Shown here: piece after piece, positions 59,196 to 64,000 of the stretch
Layout: every line of letters begins with the position of its first letter
How positions within the stretch are numbered: the first letter of the stretch is position 1
Origin: Schistosoma haematobium
Taxonomy: Eukaryota > Platyhelminthes > Trematoda > Strigeidida > Schistosomatidae
Length of the DNA: 64,000 bases
NCBI RefSeq assembly: GCF_000699445.3
Contig: NC_067198.1
Coordinates: 24,191,536-24,255,535, forward strand
Direction of reading: 5' to 3'
Program-made: the position numbers and the translations under genes
Notes under the pieces: model-generated
What the model was told of the DNA's origin: nothing
The model's input: only the letters and a program-made list of their open reading frames with translations
Databases searched by the model: none

Positions 59196-62100
59196 CTGAA
59201 ATCATGAAACAAGAATATGTACTGTTTTAAAAACTAAGTCGACTTTCAGAGCTGAATTAAACAAAACTGCGATAATGAACGTGTGAATGAAACATTTGCC
59301 CAAGACTTTGTAATGAACTCCAGATTTCTAACTTTATGATAATATGTGTGACTTCAGTTATTGCTTGATCCTAGCAAAATCAACATTTTGAACAAAAACC
59401 AAATCCAATTTTTAGAAAAGACGAGGACTATACCTCAGTTATAGATTAACTGGTAAAAATGTTGAGATGTTAGGTTTCAATTCAATTTATCTAAATGTAT
59501 AGTAGGAGTCTGTACTGTGTTACGACACCATATCTGTAAATAAGGGGTTATTGTCAACCTAAATGCATTAGAAATGTAGTAAACGATTATTTTCTAATTA
59601 TCAGGGAGTATGTAGTTTTAGGGGAATTAGATAATCATTAAGATGATTACTAACAAGTGTCTGACACTGAGTGACAGGGTTGTAATCAAATGAATATTGA
59701 TTTTCATAGAAATGCAAATATGTCTAATAGTTTAATAGTACGAAATAGATTTAAAGTTACATAACCTAGCATCTCAGGATTAAGATAATTTACGAACACA
59801 TGATGAAAGTACTGAAATAGATAAAAATGGCAACAGTATGAGTGGATTGCACAAAACTTACAAAGCTAACTAACTTCTTACAATAGTTCTTGAGTTGCGC
59901 GAGTTGTGTTGTCTTCTCCTGTTGCTCCATTAGTGCTTTGTCGATCAGTTTCTGTGTTTGACTGCATCTTGTTCTAGCCAGTTCTACTTGACGTCTATAA
60001 TCCAGAAGTCGATCAGTCAATCGATCTAAGTATCCTATTCTAGTTCGTATCATCATTAATTGGCTTAAAGAACTTTAAATAAACAAAACGTCATAGATTA
60101 GTCACATATAGTAGATATTTCATATTCAGACTATAGAGTAGTAACTATTAAAACTACCTTGTAGTCAGCTTATTCAAAGCTTCTTTAACAAGTTCAATCA
60201 TTCTAGATATGTCATTTGATGTATATGACAGATCGTTTGGAGCATTCTAAAAAAACAAGCAAACATAAACTATGAAAGCATTATGTATATTGATAACAAT
60301 GAAGAGGCCTGATGCATGTAAGTTCTTATTGAACCTTAGAGTTTCTTGACATATCTTCAATTATAAATTATAGATAATAATGTAATTAAGATATATTTTT
60401 GTATGGAGTAGAAGTCTTATGCCATCCAGCATAGTCAAAGAGATCAATATTCAGCTAGTTCGTTTAAACTACTAATATATCCAGATATTATTGACTTCGC
60501 AACAACATATGATAATGATGAAGCTTGAGTAATGTCCATCTACATATTTGATCTGTTCTAAATGGCTTATATAACAAATTATCTTAAAAGTAGGGAGTGA
60601 CTATATATAACATGATTAGCAGACTGACACTGTAAAATACCTCCAAACAATAGACGTAAATCGGAGTTTCGTATACGACTACTTAATACATTTCTATAAC
60701 TAGCCATTGTTCCGCGAAATAGTAAGGACAATTTGTTGGAAGTGAGCTGATTTCCCAATATCACACAATAAAAATAGCGAGTATAAACTGATTCGAGAAA
60801 GATAAATACAAAAAAGCGATATTAGAAAATCTAGCACAAGGCATTAGGTAATAGTAGTGTAACATCCAAACATGTGGACGATAGTTTGGATTCAGTAAAA
60901 ATTCTAAATAGACTTTTCTTTCCGGTTAAGATTACGTACATATTGATCTACTACGTCAAAGTTTTATTACTGGTGCTCAGACTCAAGTCTTCGTCAATAA
61001 GCAAACTATTAGTGTTGATCTTAATAATTGTATTTGATACTTATTTCTTAAAATTAATAAAACAGGTGCATATTTCGTATGCTTTCTATGAGTAATTTCT
61101 TAGATAATGATATCACAAATAAACAACAGACTAATCTTATATACAAATGTAACGTTGGCTTGTTAAGACAGTAGGCTAAATGGAATATAGCTATAAACAG
61201 TTTCGGTGAAAAAAACCAGGAAGTTTGCTGTATGTTCTATGACCACAATTCAGTTTTATTTGTAGATTACCAAAATTACACGTCGATTACATCAGCGTCT
61301 CTGACCCAACTTTCAATAAATTACCTATGTGAGAAACAATGAGATGGTTGTTGTTCTTCAAACAATGCTGCTTGTAGTGCTTTTGAGAAAATAATTAAAC
61401 CACAAAAGTTTGTGCTAACTCGAATATAATCCAAAGATAAAAAGAAGGGAGAAATTATTTGTACCTGCGATTTATTATCAGGGTATTTGAAGATTGGTTA
61501 CTATCTGTTTAGAAATACAAAGGTTTCGAAAATTTTGTTATCTTGATCTGTAATGTGGCTTAAGTTAAAGCGAATATGAAAAATGCCTTTAGGTACAAAT
61601 CTAATGGAAAAGGGCGTGTTTAGCTAGTAAAGTACTCTACAGAAGCAATATTGATGATGAAGTACATCACAGTATCCTACAATATGTAAAGGCGTATTTC
61701 TAACTCCAATAAAGGAATAACATATTTCGTACGTTGTATTTAAGATTTTTATAGGACATGATAGAACATTTTAGATGCATTTATCGGGAAGTAATTTGAT
61801 GTGGGTCAAATTTGAGATTACAAGGAATTCCATCGCAACAAGATTGTAATGATCACTGTACCACACAAACAGAAGACTATTATCATAAAAGTAAATAATA
61901 ATTTATGCCCTGTGAAATCGCTCCCGAAACATTGGTGGTATATTACTCAAGTCTCTAGAAAGTGCCGACGAACTCACATATTTTGTTCTAGTGAAGTTTC
62001 AGGTGAATTTATTTTATACTGCAAAACGAAGAGATATCTTTCAGGAAGTATGAGGAACATTATATAAGTTACAAAATACTTGTATGGAAAACTATAGATA

Positions 62101-62577
62101 TTATGTAAATATAATAAATTTTTGATAACGAGCATTCAATTTAATAACACAACATTTTTCAACCTGTATGATAATATTCTGAATGGTATCACAACCAATA
62201 CCACCGGAAGGTTTGAACGCATTACATCCTGTTCTACTGAGCTGATGCTCACTTTCATTATCTAATCGTTCGAGTAAATCCTCCTGAAAACGTTGAAGAA
62301 ACGCATTCAATTCAAGTAGATCATTTAACAGAGCTTGACGTCCATCAACTGAGTCTAAAAGATAACGAGCAGATGCACCAGAAGCAACTATTGGTTTTCT
62401 TTCGTTTATTGACGATGGAACATTAGACTGACTGGCAGAATCAACGTTTGGATTATCTGGCGTTCCGGATGAAGAGGTTGACACCATGTTTTCCCTTTCA
62501 AATTCAATGTTTTCCACAGACTCTACATCAAAAGGACCGAAATCTATTGCTCCTACTTCGTTTTCATCCCACAAAAT
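59127..62577 (-). CDS. CDK5RAP3: CDK5 regulatory subunit-associated protein 3 (C53/LZAP) homologue, last four exons
   Basis: In animals and plants CDK5RAP3 works with UFL1 and UFBP1 in UFM1 ligation at stalled ER ribosomes and in ER-phagy. Exons on the minus strand: 62577-62164, 60246-60158, 60072-59862, 59195-59127, phases 0-0, 0-2, 2-0 and 0-stop, all GT-AG. The order of features follows the human protein: an IDFG motif (human shuffled ATG8/UFM1-interacting IDWG repeats), ALLNDLLELNAFLQRF (human FLDELMELEIFLAQR), IELVKEALNKLTT, SSLSQLMMIRTRIGYLDRLT (human LQLQHLFMILASPRYVDRVT), a coiled coil, and ELSRICNRQVQITG (human DISKRYSGRPVNLMG). The N-terminal helical half is not in the window. It is convergent with INTS1 across about 12 kb of repeats. 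Confidence 0.92.
59196..59861. other. CDK5RAP3 intron; nothing recognised
   Basis: About 670 AT-rich bases. A PVNL-like string near 59440 was rejected as an exon. Confidence 0.5.
59862..60072 (-). CDS. CDK5RAP3: CDK5RAP3 coiled-coil exon
   Basis: Acceptor GTTTATTTAAAG, donor AGCTTT|GTAAGT; one base in, phase 0 out. It encodes SLSQLMMIRTRIGYLDRLTD then a heptad-rich RCSQTQKLIDKALMEQQEKT and TQLAQLKNYCKKLVSF. It corresponds to the human PRYVDRVTEFLQQKLKQSQL coiled coil. Confidence 0.92.
60158..60246 (-). CDS. CDK5RAP3: CDK5RAP3 exon (89 nt)
   Basis: Acceptor GTTTTTTTAG, donor ACTACAAG|GTAGTT; phase 0 in, two bases out. It encodes NAPNDLSYTSNDISRMIEL then VKEALNKLTT, matching human KEKMVTMVSVLEDLIGKLT. 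It has no useful ATG, so ORF calling misses it. Confidence 0.9.
60247..62163. other. CDK5RAP3 intron; nothing recognised
   Basis: A 1.9-kb AT-rich intron. ORFs at 60579-60764 (-), 60874-61095 (+) and 61849-62067 (+) look like chance frames. Confidence 0.5.
62164..62577 (-). CDS. CDK5RAP3: CDK5RAP3 exon with UFM1/ATG8-interacting-like motif
   Basis: Acceptor CGATGTAG, donor ATACAG|GTTGAA; 138 codons, phase 0 to 0. It starts ILWDENEVGAIDFGPFDVES, an acidic, probably disordered region with the motif IDFG. It passes a Ser/Asn-rich linker and enters the helical domain at RYLLDSVDGRQALLNDLLEL. Only one IDFG is visible here; human has several IDWG repeats, and further copies could sit in unseen upstream exons. 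Confidence 0.9.
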
Positions 62578-63844
62578 CTACATCGAATACAAAATACGTG
62601 CTTATTTACGGATAATACATTAAGAAAAAGTCTACAAAGGCCATGAAATTTATCTTAATATTAATACTCCCATTATAAAACAATAATATCTGATTCAGCG
62701 ATAACTCAAAATGATCTTTATGAAGGCACAGAAGAATAAGCTTATGAGTCAGATAAAGCATAGGAAACTTATGGTCAGTAATTCTAAGCAATTAAATGAC
62801 ATAATCAAACTAGAGAAGATACAAAGAAAACAAGCAATCATCGGAATCTGATGTCAAATAGTTCTAAATAACAGAAATACATTTTCTACACGTTAACAAA
62901 TAATAATTATAGAAATTCTGTGCTTGTGATCATTTGTACTGCTAGACATGAATCAACGCATATTAATTTTATTGAACCCAGCGATTCACTGTGTTTAGTA
63001 TTGGATAACTGAGAGTGACTGTTAGGATATAACAAGTTGGAATGAACAGTTAAGGTTTACAGTTGCCGATTAACCGTTCTTAAGTAGACTGACCCCCCAA
63101 CTGCGCACATTTTTGTCTAAAACTTAGTACATTTACATGGATTTATTTATTCGTGTCTCTTAGCCATACAAGTGGGTACAAGAAGATATTACCTAGGTAT
63201 TTCATAGTAGACGGAATATTCACTTAAATTCTAAGTTTGCAAGGCGTATTTTCTTTAGAACCATGTGTGATGTCTTTTAAGATTTTATATATTGCATACT
63301 TTCTTAGCAAAACGTAATGAACATTTGTTTATCGGAAACATTTATTTCCAAAAGGTTGAATCATTATCTCAGATATTTGGTGAATAAACCTTGCAGTGGA
63401 TGATTATGCACGACTGTAGAGTTCCTGCCGTGGTATGGTAGTTGGATTCGTTTATTGCGGATACGTAATTGAACTATGCTAACTGGAACATTTGGTTCTT
63501 TAGGTCATAACAAGCCAGGGTGGTCGGCCAGGTAATCGATAAGATTAAAATCATAAAATTTAAGCTCCAAGATCGGATTCGTGCACCCAGCTGTTGTGGA
63601 GCCAAAAGTGTCTTTCACGGATGGATGACATTTACAGGAACGTCATTATATCATAATGAGAAAGGCCTGGCCACAAAGATAACACACCTTAATCCGTCCA
63701 AATAATTTCCTTCACTGCATTTATTTATCTCAATTATCTCGTTAGCCTTGATGAGTGGACTTAGAAAGTTTCTTTGGCTTTTGCTAACTTGGGCAATTTG
63801 TGGTGTAGGCAAGATGTTGATCTATAGACTAAAGCGCGAGTAAA
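62578..63844. other. Upstream of the CDK5RAP3 exons; nothing firm recognised
   Basis: Expected to be intronic. I found no N-terminal CDK5RAP3 exon. The stretch 63400-63705 is less AT-rich, with a 61-codon + frame of unknown nature. Confidence 0.4.
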
Positions 63845-64000
63845 CTGCAGATTTTGATCACAATTGTTCTCAAGACACTCTTGTACCGTGGGACAGCCGA
63901 GTGAGTAATTCTCAGCTTAGGTGCAATGTATTAGGCAGATATGGCGAATCGATTGATGAGGATGTAAACTTTCATAGATTGAGGTGGTTGAAGCATAGGC
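63845..64000 (+). mobile_element. RTE-type retrotransposon fragment cut by the window end
   Basis: The + strand reads FDHNCSQDTLVPWDSRVSNS then QLRCNVLGRYGESIDEDVNF and HRLRWLKHR. It is a decayed match to LLVFDHRCLRNIARICWDHRVSN and the HRLRWLGHVLR block of the RTE proteins above. It continues beyond base 64000. Confidence 0.8.

Noticed and set aside
59430..59475. Minus-strand string reading FLPVNL then stop, like the conserved PVNL end of CDK5RAP3
   Set aside because: An in-frame stop lies just upstream and no acceptor AG falls between that stop and the string. The exon at 59127-59195 fits phase and splice sites.

Overview
This is an AT-rich, intron-rich animal genome window packed with degenerate retroelements. 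RTE-type reverse transcriptases, a Penelope-like element whose ends carry hammerhead-ribozyme-like motifs, CR1-type fragments and solo LTRs together point to a blood fluke (Schistosomatidae; Schistosoma or a close relative). I cannot fix the species from sequence alone. No prokaryotic features (operons, CRISPR, Shine-Dalgarno sites) were seen, and I noticed no tRNA or rRNA gene.

The dominant gene is Integrator complex subunit 1 (INTS1) on the + strand. It runs from an exon at 1647 to the stop codon at 46688 in 27 recognisable exons (about 2,100 residues). The N-terminal exons, about 330 residues in the human protein, are not visible and probably lie left of the window. Several exons are short and were recovered by splice-site, phase and homology reading (3884-4030, 7396-7471, 14124-14184, 16192-16261, 45126-45196). 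Nearly all junctions keep the reading frame with GT-AG introns. The exceptions are around 5497-7803 and a possible gap at 33688-34886. The introns hold most of the mobile DNA: RTE fragments, a 2.66-kb Penelope-like element with 306-bp inverted ends, PLE remnants, two solo LTRs with perfect 5-bp target duplications, a 350-bp insert with a 12-bp duplication, and (AT)n tracts.

From 46.7 to 59.1 kb is a gene-poor, repeat-dense interval. It holds PLE end debris, a long imperfect inverted repeat, a 5'-truncated RTE insert inside a 30-bp duplication, a CR1-like element abutting a second RTE copy, and two copies of an unnamed repeat family.

From 59.1 to 62.6 kb, on the - strand, lie the last four exons of a CDK5RAP3/C53 (LZAP) homologue, the UFMylation and ER-phagy adaptor. 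It is convergent with INTS1, and its N-terminal exons are not seen. The window closes with another RTE fragment. INTS1 is the scaffold of the nuclear snRNA/enhancer RNA 3'-end processing complex and CDK5RAP3 acts with the UFL1 ligase at the ER. Nothing in the sequence suggests that the two genes work together.
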